A stretch of 64,000 nt of DNA, taken from contig JAJGBQ010000004.1 of the NCBI GenBank assembly GCA_022457065.1, forward strand, positions 3,968,001 through 4,032,000. Reading direction: 5' to 3'. The translations under genes were made by a program, and so were the position numbers. Below, in pieces: positions 33,200-44,508 of this stretch (its first letter is position 1; each line of letters begins with the position of its first letter). Below the pieces are notes generated by a model. It was not told the DNA's origin, made no database searches, and was given only the letters and a program-made list of their open reading frames with translations. The stretch comes from Curvularia sp. ZM96 (taxonomy: Eukaryota > Ascomycota > Dothideomycetes > Pleosporales > Pleosporaceae).

Positions 33200-34192
33200 G
33201 GGTAAGATATACCAAGAAGTACCAAGCAAGCCAAAGTGCCGTCAAAGTGCCGTGAGGAATATTGAAGCAAGATGAGGCGCACGCCTTGAAATCTGGGCCG
33301 AAACTACAGCTGCGCGATGGCGGACTGGGTGAGGCCTGGAATCGTCATGCGTTCATGCCTGAGAGCCCCAGGCGATGGGATGACTGGCTGGCAGAGGCGG
33401 CTGTCACGTGGCTGTCTCAGTCGGCTGGTCGCCATGTAACAGACCTCAAACGCCGTCACGGCGGGCGCGCAAGGGGGCCGGGCGGTGGCAGCCATTGCAC
33501 GCCGACGTCAGCCCGTTCCACGGACAGCACGAGGGCAAGGAGATGGGGCGAGCTCGTAGAGGCGCTGGCGTCGTCGCAGAGGAAATGGGATGGTGGTGGT
33601 GCCATGGGCGACTTGGCCCGGTTGCGGCGTCTTGGGAGCGTGCTCGAAGCGCTGTGGACGACGGCTCCACTGTGCAGGGATCCAATCACACGCCGAAGGC
33701 GCGGTGCCAGCCAAGCCTTGTGCCTCAAACGCCGTGGTCCTCAGAATTGGTCTCCCCACCTAAAGTCCTCCTGCAACCGCCCGCCAAATGCCCACCGTCC
33801 CCTGTCTCTTTTGTGTGCCGCCATCGAAACCTTCTTCCCTCTCTTCCGGCCCTCCAACTGTGCCCTAATCGTTTGCACCACACAATCGTTTATTATTTCA
33901 CCGCGAACCGCACCGAGAGCTGCGCATACGCCGCCCTGCCGTGCTAATACTGCCATCGCTCAATCTGTCGCAGCCCGTAATCGTCAGCACTGCACCACTA
34001 GAAAGGCCCCGGCGGCTACACCGTTAACCTGCCATAATCGGTCCCCAAACCCTCCATACTCGCGTGAGAAAAGGAACACACGACCCCTCGCAAACTGGAT
34101 AGCGGGAGACAAAGTGTAAGAGCGGGAGAGTGAGAGTAAGCTGAGGCTTGACGACACCATACTGCCGGGTAAACAAGTGAACATCACTCGTC
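33200..34192. other. Upstream region of noxR
   Basis: 993 nt of GC-rich DNA that stays open in several frames (for example 33262-34119) but whose translations are low-quality, Arg/Ser/Pro-rich and start at non-ATG codons. I treat it as the promoter and long leader of noxR. The part from 33780 on is C/T-rich. Confidence 0.5.
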
Positions 34193-36051
34193 ATGTCTCT
34201 GAAACAGGTGCGCTCGACGGCTTCCATGGCCTTCAATTGCTGATAGAGAGACAGGAAATCGAAACCTGGGTGGCAGCCCTCGCCAGCTACGACAACAATG
34301 AATTCGACGTGGCCTTGAAGGTCTTTGAGCAGATCTCCGATACATCCAAGATTCTGTTCAATTGCGGTGTCATCCATGCTACGCTCGGCGAGCACGAGAA
34401 GGCGGTGAGTTGTTTGCAAGTACTGTCCAAGTAGGAAGAACATTACTGACATGATGACACAGGTCGAATGCTACCAGCGCGCTGTGCGTCTGGACCAGTA
34501 TCTCGCAGTCGCATACTTCCAGCAGGGTGTGTCCAACTTCCTCATGGGCGACTTCGAGGAGGCCCTCGCCAACTTCAACGACACACTCTTGTATCTTCGC
34601 GGAAACAACAACATCGACTACGAACAGCTGGGTCTGAAATTCAAACTGTACTCTTGCGAGGTCCTGTTCAACCGTGGTCTCTGCTACATCTATCTCCAAC
34701 AAAGGGATGCTGGTCTGCAGGATCTTTCTTTTGCTGCCAAGGAGAAGGTAGTCCCTGACCACGACGTGATTGACGAGGCTATTCGAGAGGAAGCCGAGGT
34801 ATGTGACTTTTCACTTGTAGCACTGAGCTGCGGACTGACACCAATCCTCTAGGGCTACACCGTCTTCTCTATTCCTGTCGGCATTGTCTACCGACCCAAC
34901 GAAGCCAAAGTCAAGAACTTGAAAACAAAGGATTATCTTGGAAAGGCTCGCCTCGTCGCTGCATCAGACAGGTCTAATGCATTCACTGGGTTTACCGGCG
35001 CTGAGATCAAGAAGGGAGGCCAGACTGCAAAGGACGACCGGTCTGAAGACAAGATCTCGTATGCTGCAACCAACCTCGTCAAGCCTGAGCTCCAGAGCCG
35101 AGCTCGCCAGCAGTCGGAACCCCCGCTGAACCGTAATGTTTTCCCGCCTACACCACCACCAGAGGCAGACAGAAGGTCTGCTGAGAGGAGATCTGCTGGG
35201 GCACGACCTGCAGCTGGCGCCGATGCTCCTATGAGTCGTGCGCAATCTGTTCGAGGCGGTGGCCCCAAGCCTCAACCTCTGAACCTTGGACGTGCTGCCT
35301 TTGACCAACCAAGCAGCCAAGAGCCACCCCGCCGCCAGCCAACACAGCGCTCTGCCTCGGAACGACCCCCACCAAATCGCTCCGAATCCACTCGTGATCG
35401 GGGACAGCGCGATGCACGAGACCGAGAACCCCGCGATCGTGACACACGCGATCGCGATTACGGCAGGCAACGCCGTCGTGGCTCCGACGAAGACATTATC
35501 GACGATTACTACGACGACGATGGTTACCCTCCAGCGCGTGGAAGCCGCGGTGCATACTCTCGCTCAAAACCAACCAGAAGGCCGGCGTACATTGAAGAGG
35601 AGGAAGAAGACGACTACGATGGTAGTGATCTTGACGATGCCGAATTCGAGATGATGCCACGCACCAAGTCAAGGAGGCGATCACCGGCGAGGTCTACCAG
35701 GTCCAGTGCCAACAACCGTGGCGCGGGCAGCAAGATCCGAGTCAAGGTTCACTCTACCGACACACGCTACGTCTTTATCAACTCTGATCAGCTCATCACT
35801 GAATTCTGGCAACAAATTCGAGAGAAGTTTGGTGTCCGGAACAAGTTCAAGCTCGAATTCAAGGATGACGGCGACATGATTACCATGGCCGATCAAGACG
35901 ATCTGGACATGGCTATTCAGACAGCAAAGAGCATTGCTAGGAAGGAAGGCTCAGATATGGCCAAGATGGAGGTAAGTCACCATCAACACTTGCACTCGAG
36001 CGAATTCACATATACTAACGATATCATCAGGTTTGGGTTAGAGAAGTATAG
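34193..36051 (+). CDS. noxR: NADPH oxidase regulator NoxR (p67phox-like)
   Basis: Five exons (34193-34207, 34255-34404, 34463-34798, 34853-35971, 36031-36051) encode 546 aa. Exon 1 is only MSLKQ and exon 5 only VWVREV. TPR repeats fill residues 1 to about 170: EIETWVAALASYDNNEFDVAL, SKILFNCGVIHATLGEHEKAV, AVAYFQQGVSNFLMGDFEEAL, LFNRGLCYIYLQQRDAGLQDL. The activation-domain-like segment GYTVFSIPVGIVYRP follows. A long disordered stretch rich in Arg/Asp (RDRGQRDARDREPRDRDTRD) leads to a C-terminal PB1 domain at about 460-543 (IRVKVHSTDTRYVFINSD, MADQDDLDMAIQ). Family knowledge: cytosolic activator of NoxA/NoxB with Rac, needed for hyphal fusion, sexual development and infection structures. The tiny terminal exons are needed for a complete protein. 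Confidence 0.93.
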
Positions 36052-37817
36052 ATTAAAGATACCCCAGCATCACGCTTGTTTACGACACATTTCCTATTAT
36101 CATTCTTGTACGCCTTCTTGATAAGGTCTGATTGTGGCCATCTTGAGGATGGCCATGTTATCTTGTTGCTGTAATTCTAGCGAGCTTAATGCCTGGTCCT
36201 TTTCTTGTCACAACGAAGACCTATTTTTTGTACACTTATTTTCGCAGCCGGACTGTTGATCCGAACACACACTCGTACACATCCCTACACACACCATCTA
36301 TAAAAAAATTGTAGAGGTTGTCTATTCTTGTCTGGGTTGTACGAATGGAGTAATGATTTGATCAATTCTCGATGCTTTTTCTTTCTGCCATTTGTGACTG
36401 GAAAAAAAACTTGGTATACGTCGGCGACCACTTTTCCTGACCGCAACTTGCAAGTCCCAGGAGTCTGGCACCCGCTGCAAAAAAGCCGTATGTAGCTGTA
36501 AAGTCCTTCAGCGGACAATATCACACTTCCAAGGCGCCACCAGCGCTTACGGCACAACGCAGCAGCCAGCCAACCCAAGAACCGGGGGCTCGGAAAGCGA
36601 CCGCGTAGGGAAAGCCAAGCGTCTCCATAGTCGAGCCACGTGCCCTGCTTTCGACGCCACGGTATCACAGAATCTAATTGGCTGCGCGCTTTGATCAAAA
36701 AAAGATGCGTCTTGTTGTCCGATTGATCATGTGGGAGATAGACGGGCGGGCGGCTACGTAGGTGCATTTCGCAGCCGCCAAAGAAAAGGACGGACTTGAG
36801 CGCCCCTTCTCCTCGCCCACATTAGCTCGCAAGCACGTGTACGCTTTGGATACGTTGGTTACGCGCCCATTGCGTACGCGGTCTTTTTCCTTCTCTACAT
36901 GGCTTGCGTTAGAGGAGATTCAGTGCAGGAACGGAATCGTATCTATCCGATCGTATCAATTGTCCGCCCCTAGGTTTCGCTTTGCTTTTTTGTTCTATCT
37001 AGTCTTTTCGTCATCTGGCCTTACGTACTTAGGGTTTAGGGGGGAAAAGCCATGTGGGTTATCGTGGGGAGGGATAACGATATCGGGGCGAGCCCACAGA
37101 AATCTGATACAGGTACGGGGGTTAAGAGTCGTGGGCTCTATTATCACAAGCCACATATCTACATGTCTAGAGCTTGGCAAGTTCCCATATCGAGATTGAG
37201 AGAAGGGGGAAGGCTTCGAATGAGGCTGGGGGCTGGTGTATCGAAGTGCCCGAAACACAGGGCCAAGCTTGAAATGTGTCGGGACAGGGAGGGGGGACGA
37301 ATAACGAGGCGGATTGAGTCAAAGACGATAAGTGGGGAGAGAACCGTGCGAGTGTCAAATTCAAGCTTTTCTTTCTTTTCGCAATGACATGAAGACAGTG
37401 CTTGGCATTTGGGGGTGAAGCAGGTGGGGTTTCAGCGTGTGCGGCTCTGTGGGTGGGAGTGACGTAGTAACAGATCGCTTTTCAAGCGGGGACGAGATCG
37501 AGAAAGGAAGAAGGGGAGGGACAGGAGGTAAGTGGGAGATTGTTGTTACATGTTGTTACAGAGATGCTTGGAACCACGTTTGGGTTCACCTTAGTTTTTC
37601 TCTCTCCAATATCGTAGTTTTACCAGAACGCCCACCCCCCATTGATCTTCCTCGAGGTAAAATAGAGTATATATACATGGCCGTAGAGAATCGTCGAATT
37701 CTTGTTCCTGGCTGCAGACCGCGCCATTTGCGCGCACACAGGATACTCGGGTTTGGCGTCGGAGTGCTGGTTGACAGCGAAGATTTCGTCCCGCACTTTG
37801 GTGTCAAGCTGTTTCGT
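36052..37817. other. Intergenic region between noxR and the Tom6-like gene
   Basis: About 1.8 kb without a supported gene. Open frames at 36285-36767 (-) and 36762-37199 (+) have random-looking composition. An ATTGG (inverted CCAAT) lies at about 36677-36681, without a nearby start codon to assign it to. Confidence 0.45.
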
Positions 37818-38126
37818 TTACGCGGGCAGAAGGATCTCAGCCCAGCTGCTGTGCAGGAAGGCGACGCCGAGCTGTACAGCGGGTTGTCAGCACTTTGTCC
37901 CCAAGTTATTGCGCTTCTGATACACCCGCTATCGTGCCCCTCGCGTGCACTCAAAACACGTTTGCGATGTCTCCTCCTCAATTGCCAGGGGTTGTCTTAC
38001 AGCAAACATTCCGGCAGCGGTGACGATGCTCCTGTTCTCCTTGCTGGTGAACATGGAGATGGTGCTGGCGGCGAAGCTGGGCTCTTGGAGGGTGCGGCCC
38101 TTGCCGGTCATGTACTTGGGAGGCAT
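37818..38126 (-). CDS. tom6: Tom6-like small subunit of the mitochondrial TOM complex
   Basis: Two exons, 38126-38001 (42 codons) and 37871-37818 (17 codons plus stop), encode 59 aa; the 129-nt intron has donor GTAAGA and acceptor GTACAG. The protein starts MPPKYMTGKGRTLQEPSFA, then TSKENRSIVTAAGMFA joined to LGVAFLHSSWAEILLPA. A basic N-terminus, the ENRSIV motif, one C-terminal membrane helix and a short polar end match fungal Tom6-type small TOM subunits. Family knowledge: Tom6 stabilises the Tom40-Tom22 core in the mitochondrial outer membrane. The join turns a stop-interrupted frame into a clean tail-anchored helix, which is strong support for splicing. Tom6 versus another small tail-anchored mitochondrial protein remains to be settled. 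Confidence 0.72.
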
Positions 38127-38666
38127 TGTTGTGCGTGTGTGAGGAACTGCGTCGCGGTTAGCTTTTACTTCAGGTCTGTATTAGATTTTTGAGGCCATAC
38201 ACTATTAGTTGGTCTACGGGGTGAAAGGCAGATGGTGGGTATATGCGATGCGGCCGCTGGATGGAGTTCGCGATAAGTTTTGGGCATGCGAGAACGTCAT
38301 TGGCTTGGGACGCTTAGGTAAGATAATCCCTGTCTCACGAGTACAACTCGCAGCGTGCACAACGCGAAGATAGTCACAATGGGATTCATTATTAGAGTAG
38401 ATTTCACACAAGAAGACCATGTATATGGAGACGAATGAATGTGTTTTGCCCTGTGTGAGACGCATTTGCAGCCGCCAGAACGGAAAATTTATAGTCTTGA
38501 TGCATTTCTTGCTTTTGCTACTATCTCAAATAATAAAGTACGTATTGGTATAATGTTCTACTCTCACCCCATACTTCTCCCCCATCTAATAACAAGCGCC
38601 AAAGGGTATACAGGAAATCAAGATATCGCGACTCGGTGGATCGAACACGATGACAATATCTGGTAT
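38127..38666. other. Intergenic region upstream of the Tom6-like gene
   Basis: 540 nt that contain the Tom6-like promoter and the 3' UTR of uricase. No other feature is supported. Confidence 0.45.
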
Positions 38667-39676
38667 CTACAGCTTGGACTTGGTTCCCTTGCGGGTGACG
38701 GTGCACTGAATGAGACCGTTGGGGTCAGTTTGGGGAGCGAGAACAGTGGCGTCTTTGCCAGTGTTCTTGATGTCCTTGTGCCACGAAAGATCTGGGCATT
38801 GTGTTAGCAAACTGGAATGTGCGAATACGAAACTGAAGTTACTGACCAATCTCAAAGTAGTGCTTGTTAGGGAGCGAGTAGTCTACGGCCTCGACAGCGG
38901 GAATCGCCGCCAAGATCAAGTCACACATCTTGTACATAGTCGCCTGCACGCTGGCACTGTCGTCCTCGGCGAATGTCTTCAAGGTGATGTCTCTCGCTGT
39001 CTTCCATGCAGCGTTGAAGTCGACAGCCTTGACCTCGTCCACGGTCTTGAATAGCTTCCACTGCCATCCAGCTTCGATCTCGGTGCTCAGAATACGATCC
39101 CACGTCTCGGGCAGTCTGGTGTACTCGTCGCGATGGAAGCCATGGAATGCTGACCCTGTGCTCTTCAGGACCAGGAGCTTCTCAATCTTGGAGCGAATGG
39201 AGACGCCCACGTTCTCCCGGGTTACGGCTTCGATAACGCGCGTCTCCTCACCGTCGCGGTAGAAAGAGTGTGGGTGAGCTTTGCCGTCAATGGTCATGCG
39301 CGTCCATCGGTGCTGGATGATCTTGACATGTGCGGCGTGGATATGGGGATAGGTCTTGATAAAGTGGTCGCCAATGATGGCAGCGAACTGCTCGGGTGGA
39401 TCGATAGGGTGCTGCTTTGCGAGAATGTAGGTGGTCTGCTTCTGCGTGTCGGTCGCGACTACCACTGAGTTGTCGGCTTTGGTGTAGCTGGGTCGCGTTA
39501 GTCGTCTGATGGTTGTCCGTGTTAGCATGGCATGCTCACGATGTCTCAATGTCGCCCTCGAGCAAGATGCGCACTGTCTGCTCAACAACCGTGTGAATGC
39601 CAGTCTTGGGGTCCTTGTCCACCTTGTACAGGCGAACATTGTCCTTGCCGTAGCGAGCGTAGCTAAGTTGAGACAT
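38667..39676 (-). CDS. uaZ: Peroxisomal uricase (urate oxidase)
   Basis: Three exons (39676-39540, 39487-38847, 38791-38667) encode 300 aa, the normal uricase length; introns are 52 and 55 nt. Family segments are SYARYGKDNVRLYKV, VVVATDTQKQTTYILAKQHP with the catalytic-site Thr/Lys region, FHGFHRDEYTRLPETWDRILST, and FEIDLSWHKDIKNTGKDATV, which is formed across intron 2. The last three residues SKL are a canonical PTS1 peroxisomal signal. Family knowledge: cofactor-free oxidation of urate to 5-hydroxyisourate in purine catabolism, usually under nitrogen control (AreA and the UaY activator). I did not verify such sites in the 739-nt promoter shared with the Rictor gene. Confidence 0.95.
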
Positions 39677-40415
39677 TGCGACAGCGTAGATGGGGAGAGG
39701 ATGGATAGATGGAGCAATCACGAAAGGGCAGTCACGATAGATATAGTTCTGAAAAAGAGCACCTTATCTGAGCAACGGCAGGCGGAGGAGACCGACGTGA
39801 AGCGGCGGGTTTCACGAGCAAGCTACTAGCCCTCGCGGCGAGAACGCGTTTCGATTCGTTGACGAGGCCATCGGCGAGCTCCGGTAGGTGGACGAGGCCC
39901 TGGATAACGGCGCAGGGCGGGCACGTGACTCGTTCACAGATAGGCCCCCGCTTGCCGCAGCATCCAGCGTCGGTCGGCAGAGCCAATTCGGCGCGGCATC
40001 AGGCCATGATCACGACGGCGAGGTTCACGGTGTGTGTGTACTAGTCCATGATGGACGACGACATGGCCAAGAGGTGGGTGGGCGTCGGGTTGCAAGGGTG
40101 GACAGCCCAGTCCGTGCGCGTCCAACGGCCACCGCCCGCAGCATGTCGCGATGGCTATGCACAGCGCTATTCCCTCCCACCTTCACCCTCCACCCGGCCT
40201 TGTACGCGCCCCACTCTCCCTCGCCTCTGCCGCCCACGCCCACGCTCACTCCCACTCCTTCGCACGCAGCGACCCAGCCACACTTCCGCTTCCGGTCTGG
40301 TACCGCGACGAGCACCACTCCACCTCTGCCCGCGAATGCTCATGAGGCAAGACGAGGGCACCGCCGCCAGACACATGTGCGATGCGGTTGGTGAGGTCAC
40401 GGTTAAGGCGCGCTC
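39677..40415. promoter_or_regulatory. Divergent promoter between uricase and Rictor genes
   Basis: A 739-nt head-to-head region. The Rictor-proximal half is C-rich (40160-40330) and is likely leader. No specific regulatory site was confirmed. Confidence 0.5.
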
Positions 40416-43400
40416 ATGACGCCATCCGCCCGCTCTCTCAATACACAGGCCGACGCTGCCGACCAGACCTCCCTCCTTGCGCCTACGACGAGTAGAGATG
40501 GCCGTTCCACGTCGGCCGCCGGTATGGCCAGCTCTCGGGGTGGCCAGGCTTCGTATGCCTCGTATGCGACTGCCAATACAGGGCCTGGCAGCTTCAACGC
40601 GGTTTTGACGAGGCCTGCCACAGCACAGGAGGGCAGGACACGACCTGATTTTGATATGCACGCCATTACCATTGCCGACAGTGACGCATTAACGTCTGAG
40701 CAGCGACAAGCGGAGCTGCAGGATCAGATTGAGAAGGAGACCAAGATCAAGATCGGTTCCGAGAACCTTTTGGAGGCATTGAATGCAAAAAACGCAAAAG
40801 AGGTCAAGAACCAAAGGCTGCAAGTCGAGGAGCAGCTCAACATATCCAACAGAAAACTGGCCCAGTTGCAGTCAGGCCTGGCCGCCGAGAAGCAGCGAGC
40901 CAAAGATGTCAAATCCCCGCCAGCGGACCCCCAAAGCAGACTCTCCTACCTTTTCCGTCGAAACCTATCGCGCTCACCGTCACGCCATGTCACCCAGAAG
41001 GAAGAAGAAGAGGACGAGGAGACCGAGTCACCAAGCTTTGTTCTCGCAGAGATACTTCAGGCTCTGGAGGTCAGGGGCATGCAGCCGGAATATTATGTAG
41101 AGAGAGCAAACTCTCTAGTCCTTCTCCTCAAGCGACATCCCACGCTAAAATATGACCTGGCCTGGAGCGTGTTTGGAGTACGGATGCAAGCCATGCTGCT
41201 GAGCGATAGCCGCGAAGTGGTCGCGGCGGCATATCGCGTCATGCGGTATTCCTTCACTGATCGCAAGTCTCTTCAAACCATGCGTGGTTTCCACACTGAT
41301 CATCTTGTCATTTTATCATTAGTGAAGGAGAGCAAGGCCAGCGTTGAGCGCGAACAAGCACTGAAGTTTGTTCGAGCTTTTCTGGATGTCAAGGAAGGCG
41401 TCGAGGAGATTGCCCGCTCCGTAGTGCGCATCATTGTGGCTGTGGCCGAGCACGCAGAAGACCGCCTCCGGAACATTGCCACGCTAACTCTGGCCGAGAT
41501 CCTTGTCCGGAAGCCATCCCTTCTGGTCGCAGCTGGAGGCATGGGTGCTTTGGCCGATGCTCTTGGAGAAGGAAGCTACCACGCCGCAGAGAGCATCGGT
41601 ACTTCTTTCCTCTACCTTCTTGATACGCCTAGAAGGCGTCGATTCCTGCGGTCCGGGCGAGAACTCGAGGCCCCATTTGCAATGTTCACTGACGCGAGCA
41701 CGATTCATGGTCATCTTCACGAAGAAAAACTCAAAGTCAATGCCAAGGTCATTGCATCTTTACTCCGAAGTTGGGCTGGACTACTCACGCTTTCGATGAA
41801 CGACTTTCTTCCTCTCCGGTCTCTGCTTTGGTCATTGCAGATACCAACTCCACACGTTCGGAGTGTCATTTTAGAATTACTATTTGATCTTCTTAGGATC
41901 AAACCCCCTTCTTGGTCGTCTTCGTTTCTCGCTGGACGTCGACTGACTACATATGGTCGTGTTACGAACCTGAAAAACCAGCAGATCAAAGACCCTACCT
42001 CTTCCAGCAGCGCCGAAGATGAAACGACCAAATGGAGCCTGTTAGATCACTACGTCTCCGTAATTTTGGCAGCATTTCTGCACGCCGGTTTGATGCCGGC
42101 TTTGCTACAAGCAGAAGCAGAGCCCCTCTCATTGCCGTTGAAACGCAAGACAACTCTGCTTATTGGAGAGGTTCTGAAAATGGCAAATGAGCTTTTACCG
42201 CCATCGTGGAGCGCACAACTTCAAGTGCTTCCCCAGCTCCTGCACTCGGCAGCAAAGTTTCAATCTGAAAGTCGCTTTGTTGCCATTGGTACCATTTACC
42301 AGGTGGACAGCATCAACAGAACCCTCTACCGGTCGGATCCGACATCCTTGTACAACACCAAAAGTGTCTCAACTTTCGATGATGCATCAGCGAATCGGCA
42401 GTCTGACCAAGCGGCCAAGCTGCAAGCTGCTATGCAGGTTGACGAGGGGCATTTCCGAAACCTGATGGTCGAAACCCAAGTCTTGAATACAGTCACGTTC
42501 CAAAAATGGAGATGGGATCTAATTCTGAACATCATCGAGGGACCTTTGCTCAACCCCAAACGCTTGGATGAGGCCATCAAGGTCACAAAATTCATCCACC
42601 GCGTCTTAGGGTTCTACCGTCCATTCAAATACCGGTTCTCTGAGGTCAAAAACACAAAACCAAACCAGCGATATGTTCGGGCTGGTTGCGCGCTCATGAC
42701 GAGCCTGCTGCAAAATCCCGAAGGTGTTAAATACCTGGCCGAGAGCAAGTTCATTCGGCAGCTCGCAGAGTGCCTGTCACATTTCGACCGGATGAGCGGT
42801 CTGACATCAGAATCGCCCATTTTCCAGGCGGATCGCATGAACGAGACGCTTACTGGTGGTTACTTTGCGCTTCTGGGAGCTTTGACGAAAGACGCGCGAG
42901 GTATTCACATTCTGGAACGATGGAGAGTCATTAACATGTTCTACCACATCATCGAGCTCAATGACCGCGACGATCTGATTCGGACGCTGCTCAGCAACTT
43001 GGACTACACACTGGATGGACATCTACGCATCATCATCTCGAAGGCAATGACGTCGTGTTCTAAGGAGATTCGTATCTTTGCCACTAGATTGTTGCGCAAG
43101 TATGCCACCAAATCCATGGGAAACAGCAGTTCTACTGGGGTAGCCGAATGGGCGATTCGACTGCTTGTGACACAGCTTTACGACCCGGACGTGGAAGTCT
43201 GCGAGGTGGCCATCAAGATCCTCGAGGAGGCCTGTAACCAGAAAGAGTCGTTGGAGTTTGTGGTCAAGTGTCGTCCAGCGCTGGATCATTTGGGCGAAAT
43301 CGGTGCTCCACTCTTACTCCGGTTCCTGTCAACTTCGGTAGGCTACCACTACCTGGACGGATTGGATTACATCACGAGAGAAATGGATGACTGGTTTTTG

Positions 43401-44508
43401 GGGAGAAACGATACTTACGTGGCACTGATTGAGGCGTCGATGGCCCGGTCACTTGCAGACATACCCGAAAAGCCGTCGACTCAACAAACGTACGACGATG
43501 CACCTGAGCCTACAGACTACGGCCTCGTGCCCCCACACTTCTATCGCGAGTTGACGAGGACCAAGGAGGGATGCAAGCTACTCAAGCAAAAGGGCCACTT
43601 TGACGAATTCGCTGCGACGATTCGAGACTTTGCCTCTGAAAACGACGACCCGGAGATTATCCTCAAGGTCAAGGGCTGCTTGTGGGCTGTCGGCAATGTC
43701 GGGTCCATGGAATTGGGCGCGCCATTCCTGGAGAACTCGGACGTGGTCAAGTGGATTGTCCAGATTGCCGAGCAGTCAGAAGTCATGTCGCTCAGAGGAA
43801 CGGCCTTTTACGTGCTAGGGCTGATTTCGAGGAGCCTTCACGGACAGGAGATTCTCCTGGAACATGGTTGGGATGGCGTCGTCAATGATTCAGGCGAGGC
43901 GCTAGGCTTCTGTCTACCTTTGGACTTCAAAAAGCTCTTTGCAGTAAGTAGTGGAACTTTGTTTTGTTTTTGCTTCTTCAGTCAGAGAAAGAAGAAAAGA
44001 ACTAATGGGTTTGCAGATGAGACCCTGGGTGGCGCCAGCAGAAGACATGAGCTGGAATCCCAAGGCCGAGATCAAAATTGCCATAACAGACAAAGACCCA
44101 GTCAACGCACGCATTCTGAAGCTTGCGACGGACCTGGGCAACACGGTGCTTGCCAAGAAGGCGGCCAGCGATCTGCAGGCGTAAGTGATGACCCCACCAT
44201 TATGGGTGAGAAGGGTTGCCGGAAAGGGCTAACGCGACGATTTTAGTATCAAGGCTAGAAAGGCGCCAGGCTTCAGTAAGCCAGCGATCTTCCACAAGGT
44301 CATGCAGATACTGGAAGCGCATCACTTCCGTCTCCCGGCGTGCCGGTTCATCCTAGATTTGTTCGATAAGCGGGTGCTCGAGCAGATTGTGCTGGACGTG
44401 GTGGAAGACCACGAAGCCGAGGATGAGGAAGCAAGCAGTGAGTCCGAGGGCAGCATGGTCCAGGTGAGCCGGACGGTGACGAACGGGGCAGCAGCAAGTG
44501 CATTGTAA
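40416..44508 (+). CDS. ste20: TORC2 subunit Rictor (Ste20/Avo3 orthologue)
   Basis: Three exons (40416-43943, 44017-44180, 44247-44508) encode 1317 aa; introns are 73 and 66 nt. An N-terminal disordered part is followed by an HR1-like coiled coil (LTSEQRQAELQDQIEKETKIK through LNISNRKLAQLQSGLAAEKQRA). The Rictor N-terminal helical repeats then run from SPSFVLAEILQALEVRGMQPEYYVERANSL. Later family blocks include GVKYLAESKFIRQLAECLSHFD, ETLTGGYFALLGALTKDARGIHILERWRV and LKVKGCLWAVGNVGSMELGAPFLE with VMSLRGTAFYVLGLISRSLHGQEIL. The C-terminal exons add the ARKAPGFSKPAIFHKVMQILEAHHFRLPACRFILDLFD tail. Family knowledge: scaffold of TOR complex 2, controlling Ypk/Gad8 kinases, actin and membrane stress. 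Confidence 0.93.

Noticed and set aside
33262..34119. 858-nt open frame upstream of noxR (285 aa)
   Set aside because: It starts at a TTG, its translation is Arg/Ser/Pro-rich without motifs, it overlaps another equally open frame, and it lies where the noxR promoter and leader should be.
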